Below, piece by piece: positions 15,091 through 23,828 of a DNA stretch of 43,391 nt. The stretch is from Flavobacteriaceae bacterium. Lineage in GTDB: Bacteria > Bacteroidota > Bacteroidia > Flavobacteriales > Flavobacteriaceae. The notes beneath the pieces were generated by a model. The model did not search any database. It was not told where the DNA came from and saw only the letters and a list, made by a program, of their open reading frames with translations. Position 1 is the first letter of the stretch, and every line of letters starts with the position of its first letter. The DNA lies in the NCBI GenBank assembly GCA_002728855.1, contig PBWA01000007.1:86792-130182 (forward strand). The letters run 5' to 3'. The position numbers and the translations under genes were made by a program.

Positions 15091-16581
15091 TTACTTTGTA
15101 GTTAATTTGTCAACTATACTTCTATCGTTTGATAGTCTTGGCACTTTATTCTGTCCTCCCAATTTTCCTATTTCTTTCATATATTTTTGAAAGCCATTTT
15201 TAATCACTTTCCTTATAACTAGTTTTTTTAAAATTTTCCCACTAATAAGATCATCATAATAGAGATTTTGACTTCTCATTTCATTGTCTAAATGGAGAGA
15301 AAATTCTAAAATATTTTCTGGTGGCTTATCAAAATCTATAAACCATTCATGATAGGGCAATCCTCTTTCAGGATTAATTTGGGGAGCAACTGTAAATTCT
15401 CTTATAACACAAAAAGATTCCTCGGATGCTTTTTTAATTGCTGTTTCAACTTCTTTTCCAATAACATGTTCACCAAATGCTGATATGAAGTGCTTAATTC
15501 TGCCTGTAACTATAATTCGAAATGGATATAAGCTGACAAACTTAATTGTATCTCCCAAATTATATGCCCATAATCCGGCTGAAGTTGAAATTATCATAAC
15601 ATATTCAACTCCCTTTTTTACTTGACTTAATGGAATCCTATTATTATTGACTCCAAAATCCTTTACCTTAATAAACTCATAAAAAATATCATTATTAACT
15701 AAAAGGAGTAAGCCCGTTTCTTTTTGTTTGTCCTGATATGCAAAGAATCCTTCAGAGGCAGGAAAAACCTCTACAGAATCTATTTTTTTTCCAATTAATT
15801 TTTCGAATAAAGATTTATAAGGATCATAATTAACTCCTCCATGAACAAATAATGAAAAATCCTGAAATATTTCGCTTATTCTTTTTTTCTTCTTGCTTAT
15901 TATTTTTTCAAAATACATTTGAACCCAAGAGGGTATTCCTGAAATTAGGGTCATCTTTTCATTTAAGGTTTCTTCAATTATCTTGTCTACTTTTTTTTCC
16001 CAGTCCTCAATACAGTTTGTTTCCCAACTAGGCATTCTGTTTTTTTGAAGATAATTTGGCACATAATGTGCTGCAATTCCTGATAGTCGCCCAATATGAA
16101 TACCTTGTTTTTCTTCTAAAACAGGACTCCCTTGTAAAAAAATGTGCTTGCCATTTATAAATGAGGAATTCCCTGTTTCATAAATATAATTTAGCAATGA
16201 ATCTCGAGCAGAAATTATATGAGTTTTCATAGATTCCTTTGTTATGGGAATATACTTAAGTCCTGAGGTTGTGCCACTGGTTTTAGCAAGATAAATAGGT
16301 TTTCCAGGCCAAAGAACATTAATTTCTCCTAATAAAATTTTATCAATATAAGGTCTAATGTCTTCATAGTCCTTTATGGGAATATTTTTCTTGAAGTCAT
16401 CATAGGTTTTTATTTTGCTAAAAAAATGATCGCTGCCAAAAATTGTATTACTCCCCTTTTTAATCAAATAATTAAATGTTTTTATTTGGTACTTAATTGG
16501 ATTTTTTATCCATTTTTTATTTTTTAGATAAATTAAGTAAGCAAAAATTCTTCCTAATTTTTCTTTTAAATTTAGTCCCAT
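15091..16581 (-). CDS. GH3 family acyl-adenylating enzyme
   Basis: The 496-residue protein belongs to the GH3 (auxin-responsive promoter) branch of the ANL adenylate-forming enzymes. It shows LAKTSGTTSGLKYIPIT (nucleotide P-loop-like), VEVFPASEGFFAYQ and SAFGEHVIGKEVETAIK (C-terminal hinge). Plant GH3s conjugate acids to amino acids. Bacterial members, common in Bacteroidota, have no established substrate. It overlaps the end of the M23 gene by 10 bases. Confidence 0.92.
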   Translation of the reverse strand: MGLNLKEKLGRIFAYLIYLKNKKWIKNPIKYQIKTFNYLIKKGSNTIFGSDHFFSKIKTYDDFKKNIPIKDYEDIRPYIDKILLGEINVLWPGKPIYLAKTSGTTSGLKYIPITKESMKTHIISARDSLLNYIYETGNSSFINGKHIFLQGSPVLEEKQGIHIGRLSGIAAHYVPNYLQKNRMPSWETNCIEDWEKKVDKIIEETLNEKMTLISGIPSWVQMYFEKIISKKKKRISEIFQDFSLFVHGGVNYDPYKSLFEKLIGKKIDSVEVFPASEGFFAYQDKQKETGLLLLVNNDIFYEFIKVKDFGVNNNRIPLSQVKKGVEYVMIISTSAGLWAYNLGDTIKFVSLYPFRIIVTGRIKHFISAFGEHVIGKEVETAIKKASEESFCVIREFTVAPQINPERGLPYHEWFIDFDKPPENILEFSLHLDNEMRSQNLYYDDLISGKILKKLVIRKVIKNGFQKYMKEIGKLGGQNKVPRLSNDRSIVDKLTTK

Positions 16582-17444
16582 GAGAAATTTATAAAATCGA
16601 TTGGGTTAACTGGATATCCCGAAAGCCAAAGTTCAAAATGAAGATGTATGCCAGTTGAGAATTTTCCTGTACTTCCGGCACTAGCAATTACCTCTCCCGT
16701 TGAAACTAAATCACCTTGTTTTTTAAATAATGTTGAATTATGCTTATAAATTGATGTCAATCCCTTGGAATGTTTAATTATAAGTACATTCCCAGTTTCA
16801 GATGTCCATTCAGCAAAAATTACTCTTCCTCCTAAAATAGATTTAATAGGATAATTTTCACTTAAAGCAATGTCAATTCCATAATGCTTTGAGTCAGGAT
16901 CAAATTTTTGAGAAATTTCTCCTTTTGCAGGAGGAAATAAAAGCTCTATTAAATTTGTCTCATTAGATCTAGTAAAATTATACTTGTCTTCCTGAATAAC
17001 CCGTGATCTTAAAATAGAATCTTCTTTAACTTGAGTAACGGAATATTCAGCTATTTGCGATTCATTTTTAGGGGGAATATATTCTTTTGCTATTGCTTGA
17101 TTATCTTTACCTATTAGGGAATTTTTTATAGCCTCTAAAAATTTTTCTTGCTGTTGGGTAACTTTAACAATTGAATCCAAAAGAAAGGTGTTTTTCATAG
17201 CTTCAAGTCTAAGCTCAGATGATGGATATCCTGGTATAAATTCTTTAACAGGAGTCGATGAAATTAAAAAAAAAGTTCCTCCCATGATGCTACTTACAAG
17301 CAGTATTATAAGAACAATTAAATTTAATCTGGATAAGCGAAAATAAAATTGTTCTTCAAAAGTTTTCTCATTTACAATGATCATTCTATATTGATCAAGT
17401 AATTTCCCCTTCCATGATTTATTATTGTTGCTCTCTTTAGCCAT
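16572..17444 (-). CDS. M23 family peptidoglycan endopeptidase, membrane-anchored
   Basis: The 290-residue protein has a cytoplasmic tail, one transmembrane helix (about residues 37-59), a coiled linker and a C-terminal LytM domain. The domain has zinc ligands in HYGIDIA and HLHFE, and the G-rich GNVLIIKHSKGLTSIYKH. It probably cuts peptide cross-links in the periplasm or, if inactive, activates amidases. Both H-x-H and the first His/Asp are present, so catalytic activity is likely. It heads the M23-GH3-methyltransferase-GT2-purD cluster, and its ATG is 5 bases past an exact TAnnTTTG. Confidence 0.94.
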   Translation of the reverse strand: MAKESNNNKSWKGKLLDQYRMIIVNEKTFEEQFYFRLSRLNLIVLIILLVSSIMGGTFFLISSTPVKEFIPGYPSSELRLEAMKNTFLLDSIVKVTQQQEKFLEAIKNSLIGKDNQAIAKEYIPPKNESQIAEYSVTQVKEDSILRSRVIQEDKYNFTRSNETNLIELLFPPAKGEISQKFDPDSKHYGIDIALSENYPIKSILGGRVIFAEWTSETGNVLIIKHSKGLTSIYKHNSTLFKKQGDLVSTGEVIASAGSTGKFSTGIHLHFELWLSGYPVNPIDFINFSWD

Positions 17445-17449
17445 TTAAA

Positions 17450-17457
17450 CAAATATA
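17450..17457 (-). promoter_or_regulatory. -7 element directly upstream of the M23 gene
   Basis: TATATTTG on the minus strand fits TAnnTTTG exactly and ends 5 bases before the ATG at 17444. Transcription would begin at or within a base or two of the start codon, giving a leaderless message for the M23-to-purD cluster. Confidence 0.6.
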
Positions 17458-17494
17458 CGGATTACACCTAAAAATATTTTGCATATAAATTTTG

Positions 17495-17502
17495 TATGTT
17501 TG
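17495..17502 (+). promoter_or_regulatory. -7 element for tatA
   Basis: TATGTTTG matches TAnnTTTG and ends 15 bases before the tatA ATG, back to back with the M23 promoter. No convincing -33 box at 19-20 bases. Confidence 0.5.
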
Positions 17503-17517
17503 TATAAAATAATAAAA

Positions 17518-17703
17518 ATGTTTTCATTACCCCTTTTAATAAGTGCTATTGGCCCTTGGCAAATTGTACTAGTAGTAGTCGTGGTTCTTTTGCTTTTTGG
17601 AGGAAGAAAAATTCCAGAATTAATGCGTGGATTAGGTAGCGGAATAAAAGAATTTAAAAATGCAAGTAAAGAAGAAGCTAAGGAAACAAAAGAAAAAGAA
17701 TGA
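17518..17703 (+). CDS. tatA: Twin-arginine translocase subunit TatA
   Basis: The 61-residue protein starts [15 protein letters not shown] and has one short membrane helix (about residues 13-27). It then has the hinge [21 protein letters not shown], an amphipathic helix, and a charged tail of K and E. This is the flavobacterial TatA form that polymerises to pass folded proteins across the inner membrane. tatC is not in the window. Its ATG at 17518 was chosen over an upstream in-frame codon at 17479, which lies before the promoter. The stop is 16 bases from the convergent DUF4837 gene. Confidence 0.95.
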   Translation: MFSLPLLISAIGPWQIVLVVVVVLLLFGGRKIPELMRGLGSGIKEFKNASKEEAKETKEKE

Positions 17704-17719
17704 CTTTCAATGTAAAGTT

Positions 17720-18691
17720 TTATTCAAACTCTACAGATTTTAAAATAGTATTTAATTCAAACATTAAGTCCCGTTTCTTCAACGAAGGTGCAAAACAAAA
17801 ACCTTCTAATACAAGCCAATTTTTTTTAATACTATCCGAAATCATATAGTTTATAAAGGGTCCTGCCATAAAATCATTTTTGACTTCCCACATTCCCTTC
17901 GTTAGTAATGCGTCTCTATTTAAAATTTGTGTTTTATAGAAATATGGTCGGTAGGCTTTCTCTGTAATCATGTGTGAATTTTCAAGTCTGCCTGGCAGAT
18001 ATTTTTCACCAATAGAATCTCTTATCTTTATGATTGAATTCATTTTAAGGTCTTTATAATCAGATTGAGAAATTTGATAAACAATAAAATTTAGATGCCC
18101 TTTTTGAATTTCTTTTTGAAACCATATAAAATTTAGGGTGTCTTTTACTAGTTTGTATGCAGAAGGAAATAATAAAGAGATTTTGAAGCGAGATTTGATG
18201 CTCTTATCAAAATTTGGTGATTTTTTTATTCTTCTTAATTTTTCATGAGTTTCATTTTCATCAATAGAATTAATTATTTTTTTTATGTTGGTCTGAAGAA
18301 GATGACTTTTTTTATCATCACTAGGGGCTTTAATTTCAACAAAAATCTGTTCTTTAGCATATTTATTTTTATTTATTTTAAAGTTTAAAATTGAATCTGA
18401 TTGAAAAAAAATTATATTTCTAGAATTGCGAACAAAACCATTAAAAACTTTCAGAGGAATATAATTTAAAGTAAACTTAGGTTCATCTAAAGGTAATCCC
18501 TCATAAGGTTGCCTCAGTAAATTTCTTGTCATTTTGCCAAGATTACCATTCCAGCTTTTATTTGACATAACAATAGAAATTGTATTAAATCTTCCGTTAG
18601 AATCTGGTAAATATTTTTTTTGTGACTTCTCCGAGCATGAAAAATTTAATAGAGTTGTAAGGGCCAGAATTAGAAAAAGATATCTTTTCAT
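17720..18691 (-). CDS. DUF4837 family lipoprotein
   Basis: The 323-residue protein has a lipoprotein signal with lipobox LLNFSC (Cys19), then the segment LPDSNGRFNTISIVMSNKSW and EGLPLDEPKFTLNYIP, which I recognise from DUF4837. Function is unknown; it should be anchored in the inner or outer membrane facing the periplasm. It starts four bases after the pgk stop, so the two are probably cotranscribed, with no evident functional link. Confidence 0.88.
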   Translation of the reverse strand: MKRYLFLILALTTLLNFSCSEKSQKKYLPDSNGRFNTISIVMSNKSWNGNLGKMTRNLLRQPYEGLPLDEPKFTLNYIPLKVFNGFVRNSRNIIFFQSDSILNFKINKNKYAKEQIFVEIKAPSDDKKSHLLQTNIKKIINSIDENETHEKLRRIKKSPNFDKSIKSRFKISLLFPSAYKLVKDTLNFIWFQKEIQKGHLNFIVYQISQSDYKDLKMNSIIKIRDSIGEKYLPGRLENSHMITEKAYRPYFYKTQILNRDALLTKGMWEVKNDFMAGPFINYMISDSIKKNWLVLEGFCFAPSLKKRDLMFELNTILKSVEFE

Positions 18692-18695
18692 TGGA

Positions 18696-19880
18696 TTAAC
18701 TTAGGGCATCTATTCCAGGTAAATTTTTGCCTTCCAAATACTCAAGCATTGCACCTCCTCCAGTGGATATATAACTTATTCCTTCAGACATTCCAAATTT
18801 CTTGACAGCAGAAATAGAGTCTCCTCCGCCAACTAATGAAAATGCTCCTTCCTTTGTTCTTTTTACAATTTCTTGGCCCAATGCTTTTGTTCCGTTTGAA
18901 AAAGGCTCAAGCTCAAATACGCCTATGGGACCATTCCAAAGAATTGTTTTACTTTTTTGAATTATCTGTGAAAAAATTTTAATTGATTCAGGGCCTGCAT
19001 CCAATCCTTGCCATCCTTTGGGAATGGTATATACAGATGAGATATTAATTTTTGCATTATCAGAAAATTCATTTCCTATTACCACATCTTCAGGTAATAA
19101 TAATCTAACTCCTTTGTCATTAGCTAATTTGATAATCTTTTTTGAATATTCACAAAAATCATCTTCACAAATAGATTCTCCTATTTCTCCCCCTAAAGCT
19201 TTAATAAAAGTGTAAACCATTCCTCCTCCAATAATTAAAAAATCAATTTTATCCAGTAAATTTTCAATAACAGTAATCTTTGATGAAACTTTCGCCCCAC
19301 CAATTATTGCTGTTATTGGTTTCTCTCCATTTTTTAATACTCTATTAATAGACTTTATTTCTTTCTCTAAAAGTAATCCTGAAAATTTTTTCCCTTTGAA
19401 AAAATTTGCAATAATTGTCGTTGAACTATGTGCTCTGTGAATACTGCCAAAAGCATCATTAACAAAATAATCGCCTAATTTTGAAAGTTCTCTAGCAAAA
19501 TTTATGTCCCCTTTGGTTTCCTCTGGATAAAAACGGACATTCTCCATTAATATGACCTCACCCTCTTTCAAAGAATTTACAGATTCAATTGCCATGTCTC
19601 CAATACAGTCTTCACAAAATTTAACAGGAATTTTTAATATTTGTTCAACACAATAAATGATATGAGAAAGGGAATATTTTGACTCTTTAGAAATAGGTCT
19701 CCCCATATGTGAAAGTAAAATACATATCCCTCCCCTTTTAACTATCTCTTGAATAGTGTTTTTTGAAAATTCTATTCTTGTGGTATCTGTTACTTTATAA
19801 TTATCATCAAGCGGGACATTAAAATCTACCCTTACTATTACTCTTTTATTCTTAAAATTTTTCTGAAGAAAATTTTCCAT
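18696..19880 (-). CDS. pgk: Phosphoglycerate kinase
   Basis: Glycolytic and gluconeogenic kinase that transfers phosphate between 1,3-bisphosphoglycerate and ADP. The 394-residue protein has RVDFNVPL (substrate arginine and Asp), the LSHMGRP block, AHSS region, GGAKVSSKI, and FSLVGGGDSISAV for ATP. I chose the ATG at 19880 (MENFLQKNFKNKRV), which matches the family. Another in-frame ATG at 19913 would add 11 residues, and a TATTTTTA ends 8 bases before it, so the longer form is possible. Confidence 0.96.
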   Translation of the reverse strand: MENFLQKNFKNKRVIVRVDFNVPLDDNYKVTDTTRIEFSKNTIQEIVKRGGICILLSHMGRPISKESKYSLSHIIYCVEQILKIPVKFCEDCIGDMAIESVNSLKEGEVILMENVRFYPEETKGDINFARELSKLGDYFVNDAFGSIHRAHSSTTIIANFFKGKKFSGLLLEKEIKSINRVLKNGEKPITAIIGGAKVSSKITVIENLLDKIDFLIIGGGMVYTFIKALGGEIGESICEDDFCEYSKKIIKLANDKGVRLLLPEDVVIGNEFSDNAKINISSVYTIPKGWQGLDAGPESIKIFSQIIQKSKTILWNGPIGVFELEPFSNGTKALGQEIVKRTKEGAFSLVGGGDSISAVKKFGMSEGISYISTGGGAMLEYLEGKNLPGIDALS

Positions 19881-19971
19881 AATTACTTTAAAAATACTTC
19901 TATTTTTTGTCATATATTGAATAAAAATAAATAATTAAGTAAGTGTTTTATTTAATTCTCTTCTATAAACA

Positions 19972-21102
19972 ATGTATACAGGAAATATTGTTGGTCAAAA
20001 TCTTATAAAAAAACAGCTGCATAAAATGGTTGTTGAAGAAACGTATCCTCAAAGCCAAATCCTTATTGACAACAATGGATATGGAGGGCTCCCATTAGCT
20101 ATAAATAATGGTTTAAACTTAATTTATGGTTTAGAAAAAATGAAGGAGTATGAAAAAAATAAAATTCCATTTTCTAATATAGTAAATCACCCTGATCTGC
20201 ATTTTGCATATCCATGCATAAGTAAGTCTAAAACCAATTCTACAAATACAGATTTATTATCTTCCTGGAGGGATTTTATTATTTCCTCTCCTTATGGGGA
20301 TATTTATGAGTGGCTAAAATTACTTGAATCAGGAAATAAGCAAGGAATTATTAACGTCGATGAAGTGATTAAAATTCAAAAAAAAATAAGCCTAAAATCT
20401 CATTCAGGAGGTAATAAAGTCTTAATAATCTGGGGGGCAGAAAAATTGAATCCTCAAGCTTCTAATAAATTGCTTAAAATAATTGAAGAGCCTCCAGAAA
20501 AGTCATATTTCATATTGGTAACAGAGAAATCTTCAGTGCTTCTGCCAACTCTAATTTCCAGGTGCCAAAAAATTAAATTACCTCCTATTGAAGTAGAAGA
20601 AATTGAAAAGGCTTTAAAAAAATTGAATATGAATTCAAATTTAACTGAAATTATAAAATTTTCGAAAGGTAGCTGGAGAAAAGTATTAAATGATATTAAT
20701 AATAAAGAGGAAAAAGATAGATTTGAAAACTACTTAAATAATTTTTTAAATGCGTCCTTTAATATCAAAAAAAGTAAAAAAGCAATCATTGATTTATTAA
20801 ACTGGTCAGAATCAATAGCTTCACTAGAAAGAGAGGAACAAAAAGAGTTTATTAAATATGTTCTAGAAGTGATTAGACAATGTCTTTTGATTTCTTATAA
20901 TTCAACTCAACTAGTTGATTTTCAGTATTTTAAAAATGTAAACTTGAAAAATCTTTCTGCTCACATTCACAGTAAAAATATTTTAGAGATAACCACTTTG
21001 TTAGAAGAAACGATTTACTTTTTGGAAAGAAACGGTAATTCAAAAATTATTTTATCCAGTTTTTCAATAGAACTTGTTAGGCTATTGAATGTTAAAGAGT
21101 AG
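19972..21102 (+). CDS. holB: DNA polymerase III delta' subunit (clamp loader)
   Basis: The 376-residue protein starts with GNIVGQNLIKKQLHKMV, the usual clamp-loader N-terminus. It then has a degenerate P-loop (DNNGYGGLPLAI, without GKT, as in delta' subunits that do not bind ATP). Later come LIIWGAEKLNPQASNKLLKIIEEPPEKSYFILVTE (sensor region, with SRC after it) and a helical C-terminal collar. It works with DnaX and HolA to load the sliding clamp. It is divergent from pgk. The 3' end overlaps the methyltransferase gene by 11 bases. Confidence 0.93.
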   Translation: MYTGNIVGQNLIKKQLHKMVVEETYPQSQILIDNNGYGGLPLAINNGLNLIYGLEKMKEYEKNKIPFSNIVNHPDLHFAYPCISKSKTNSTNTDLLSSWRDFIISSPYGDIYEWLKLLESGNKQGIINVDEVIKIQKKISLKSHSGGNKVLIIWGAEKLNPQASNKLLKIIEEPPEKSYFILVTEKSSVLLPTLISRCQKIKLPPIEVEEIEKALKKLNMNSNLTEIIKFSKGSWRKVLNDINNKEEKDRFENYLNNFLNASFNIKKSKKAIIDLLNWSESIASLEREEQKEFIKYVLEVIRQCLLISYNSTQLVDFQYFKNVNLKNLSAHIHSKNILEITTLLEETIYFLERNGNSKIILSSFSIELVRLLNVKE

Positions 21103-21949
21103 TCTTTTTAAAAACAAAGGCCAGAGAAGAATAGTTTCTTGTTCTAAAAGATTTAAAATTAAAGTAAAGTCCTTTAAAAAGTCCAAATAACAGGGGAAAT
21201 TGATTTGATCTATTTTTCTCTGAAAGATAGCTGATATATAATGTGTCAAACCAAAGAGGGAAAATTTTTGCCAATTTAAACCCTTGTGTCTCTACAATTT
21301 TTATTAACCCATTAGAGGTAAAATGCCACAAATGTTTTGGTATATCTAATGCGGCCCATAAATTTTTATAATGGAGTGAATCAAAACTTTCAAGATTAGG
21401 AACGGCTATAATCAATATACCTTCTTTATCTAGTATTTTATGAAAAGATTTAACGGTTTTTGAGGGTTCTGGAAGGTGCTCTAGAACATGCCACATTGTG
21501 ATTGCTTGAAATTTGGTCTCTTTTAATTTTTTTATATCTGGCAAAGAAATTATTCCTTTTTTTTTAGAAATTTCTCTCGCTAATTTATTTGGCTCTACCC
21601 CATAAACTTTATGGCCTTTTCTTTTGAAATAACGCAAAAAGTCTCCAGTTCCAGAACCAAAATCTAATACTTTTGATTTTTTATATATATACTTTTTTAT
21701 CATTTTATATTTATAAATAAACATAAGGCTCCTTACGAAAGAATATGCAATGCTAATTAGGGTAAATTTTGTTTCAGAATGGGGTAGGTATTCAGCCAAA
21801 GCATTTTTTTTTGCTGCCTTATTCTCTTTGAATAAAGTTTTAGCTAGGCCTAATTCTTTGCTATATATCACATCCGCTTGAGTTGAAGAATAGATCTTTT
21901 GATTGTCTTTTAGCTGTATATCTGTACGTCTGTTATTTATAGTTTCCAC
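21092..21949 (-). CDS. Class I SAM-dependent methyltransferase
   Basis: The core has SKVLDFGSGTGDFLRYFKRK (motif I), VYGVEPNKLA, ITMWHVLEHLPEP (post-motif) and ILIIAVPNLES. This is a Methyltransf_11/23-type protein, about 285 residues from the GTG at 21949. The related family often begins with a CxxC zinc ribbon; here that region has no cysteines. The frame continues upstream to a GTG at 21997, which would overlap mnmG by 38 bases, and a TTG at 21958 is also possible, so the start is uncertain. The start lies inside a parS-like palindrome. Substrate unknown; the family often modifies sugars or lipids. Confidence 0.82.
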   Translation of the reverse strand: METINNRRTDIQLKDNQKIYSSTQADVIYSKELGLAKTLFKENKAAKKNALAEYLPHSETKFTLISIAYSFVRSLMFIYKYKMIKKYIYKKSKVLDFGSGTGDFLRYFKRKGHKVYGVEPNKLAREISKKKGIISLPDIKKLKETKFQAITMWHVLEHLPEPSKTVKSFHKILDKEGILIIAVPNLESFDSLHYKNLWAALDIPKHLWHFTSNGLIKIVETQGFKLAKIFPLWFDTLYISYLSEKNRSNQFPLLFGLFKGLYFNFKSFRTRNYSSLAFVFKKTTL

Positions 21950-21957
21950 GTGGAACA
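21942..21957. promoter_or_regulatory. parS-like centromere site (variant)
   Basis: The minus strand reads TGTTCCACGTGGAAAC, with a 12-bp perfect palindrome TTCCACGTGGAA (21944-21955) around CACGTG, the core of the ParB site. Compared with the general consensus TGTTNCACGTGAAACA it departs at one core-flank base and the last two. It lies just past the mnmG stop, in the start of the methyltransferase gene. Confidence 0.5.
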
Positions 21958-21959
21958 AT

Positions 21960-23828
21960 TTATCTACCCATTTTAACAAGAAGTGCACTAATATCACTTG
22001 GCTTGATTCCGCTTATCCTTGATGCTTGTGAGAGATCTTTTGGATTAATTGTGTTAAGTTTCTCTTTAGCTTCAGAAGAGAGAGACGATAGATTATTGTA
22101 ATTAAACCCCTTTGGAATCTTAATTTCTTCAAGCTTAGAAAGTTTTTTTGCATTCTGTTTTTCTTTTTCTATGTAGCCAGAATACTTTATTTCTATTTCA
22201 GCTTGTTCAATTGATGATTCGGTAATTTTTTCTTCTTTAAGATATTTTGAAATCTTACTTAGCCCCTTAAGTGATTTAATCGTAATGTTTGGTCTTGATA
22301 AAACCCTATTAATTTTATTTGATTGCTTCATTGGAGATGATTTTTTTTTCTCTAAAATATTATTAATCTCATCTGGAGTGACACTTTGAGTTGTTAGAAA
22401 ATTTATTAGCTTTTTTGTGTCTCTTAATTTGGATTTTACTAAACGAAGTCTTTCTTCTGAAGCAAGGCCTAGAGAAAAAGATAAGGGGGTTAATCTGATA
22501 TCAGCATTATCTTGTCTGAGCAGTGTGCGATATTCAGCTCGTGAGGTAAACATTCTATAGGGCTCCTCTGTGCCTTTAGTGATTAAATCATCTATTAGCA
22601 CCCCAATATAGGCCTGATCTCTTTTTAAAATAAAAGGCGACTCATCGGTAATTTTCAAATGAGCATTAATTCCAGCCATCAAGCCTTGTGCTGCAGCTTC
22701 CTCATAACCAGTAGTCCCATTAATTTGTCCAGCAAAAAACAGGTTATCTATAATTTTTGTTTCAAGGTTGTATTTTAACTGAGTTGGGGGGAAATAATCA
22801 TATTCAATGGCATATCCAGGCCTGAAAAGTTTAACCTGTTCAAACCCCTTAATTTTTTTTAAGGCTTGATATTGAATTTCTTCCGGCAAAGATGTTGAAA
22901 ATCCATTAACATAAACTTCAATAGTACTCCATCCTTCAGGTTCAACAAAAATTTGATGCCTATCTCTATCTTCAAATCTATTTATTTTGTCCTCAATTGA
23001 GGGACAATATCTTGGCCCAGTGCTTTTAATTCTTCCATTAAACATCGGTGAGCGATCAAAACCAGTTCTTAAAATATCATGGACATCAGAGGAAGTATAA
23101 GTAATATGACATGCTTTTTGAGACTTAAGAACATGTGATTCAAGAAAACTAAATTTGGAAGGTTCATTATCCCCCTCTTGTATCTCCATTAGATGATAAT
23201 TTAAAGACCTACCATCTACTCGAGGAGGAGTGCCTGTTTTCATTCTTCCTGAAACAAAACCGAGAGCTTCAAGATTAGAGGTTAGTCCTCGGGAAGAGCT
23301 TTCACCGGCTCTCCCTCCTGAAAAATTTTTTTCTCCAATATGTATTAAGCCATTTAAAAATGTACCATTAGTTAAAATAACTGCTTTTGAATGAATTCTA
23401 GAGCCTAATGATGTAATTACTCCACTAATCTTATTTTTTATGATTAATAATTCAACAACTGACTCTTGATAGAAATCTAGTTTGTCTGTTTTTTCTAAGG
23501 TTTCTCTCCATAACTTTGAAAACATATTTCTATCAGACTGCACTCTTGGGCTCCACATAGCAGGTCCTTTTGATTTATTTAACATTCTAAATTGAATAGC
23601 GCTTAGATCTGAAATAATTCCGCTTCCTCCTCCTAATGCATCTATTTCTCTAATTATTTGTCCCTTTGCAATACCTCCCATTGCAGGATTACATGACATC
23701 TGCGCGATTGTATTTAAATTCATTGTGATTAAAAGAACTGAAGATCCCATTCGAGCTGCAGCTAGGGATGCTTCGGCTCCAGAATGACCTCCGCCAACAA
23801 CAATTATATCGTACTCTTTTTCAAACAT
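21960..23828 (-). CDS. mnmG: tRNA uridine 5-carboxymethylaminomethyl synthesis enzyme MnmG
   Basis: FAD enzyme which with MnmE modifies the wobble uridine of tRNAs. The 622-residue protein has GGGHSG at residues 12-17 (FAD-binding), MSCNPAMGGIAKG, the GTPPRVDGRSL block, YEEAAAQGLMAG, and the GidA C-terminal helical domain ending ISGIKPSDISALLVKMGR. Complete and typical in length. The start overlaps the end of ybeY by 8 bases. MnmE is not in the window. The gene lies between two parS-like sites. Confidence 0.98.
   Translation of the reverse strand: MFEKEYDIIVVGGGHSGAEASLAAARMGSSVLLITMNLNTIAQMSCNPAMGGIAKGQIIREIDALGGGSGIISDLSAIQFRMLNKSKGPAMWSPRVQSDRNMFSKLWRETLEKTDKLDFYQESVVELLIIKNKISGVITSLGSRIHSKAVILTNGTFLNGLIHIGEKNFSGGRAGESSSRGLTSNLEALGFVSGRMKTGTPPRVDGRSLNYHLMEIQEGDNEPSKFSFLESHVLKSQKACHITYTSSDVHDILRTGFDRSPMFNGRIKSTGPRYCPSIEDKINRFEDRDRHQIFVEPEGWSTIEVYVNGFSTSLPEEIQYQALKKIKGFEQVKLFRPGYAIEYDYFPPTQLKYNLETKIIDNLFFAGQINGTTGYEEAAAQGLMAGINAHLKITDESPFILKRDQAYIGVLIDDLITKGTEEPYRMFTSRAEYRTLLRQDNADIRLTPLSFSLGLASEERLRLVKSKLRDTKKLINFLTTQSVTPDEINNILEKKKSSPMKQSNKINRVLSRPNITIKSLKGLSKISKYLKEEKITESSIEQAEIEIKYSGYIEKEKQNAKKLSKLEEIKIPKGFNYNNLSSLSSEAKEKLNTINPKDLSQASRISGIKPSDISALLVKMGR

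Noticed and set aside
17703-17718. ACTTT-CAATGT-AAAGT hairpin between tatA and DUF4837 as a two-way terminator
   Set aside because: The stem is only 5 AT-rich pairs, and too weak to claim.
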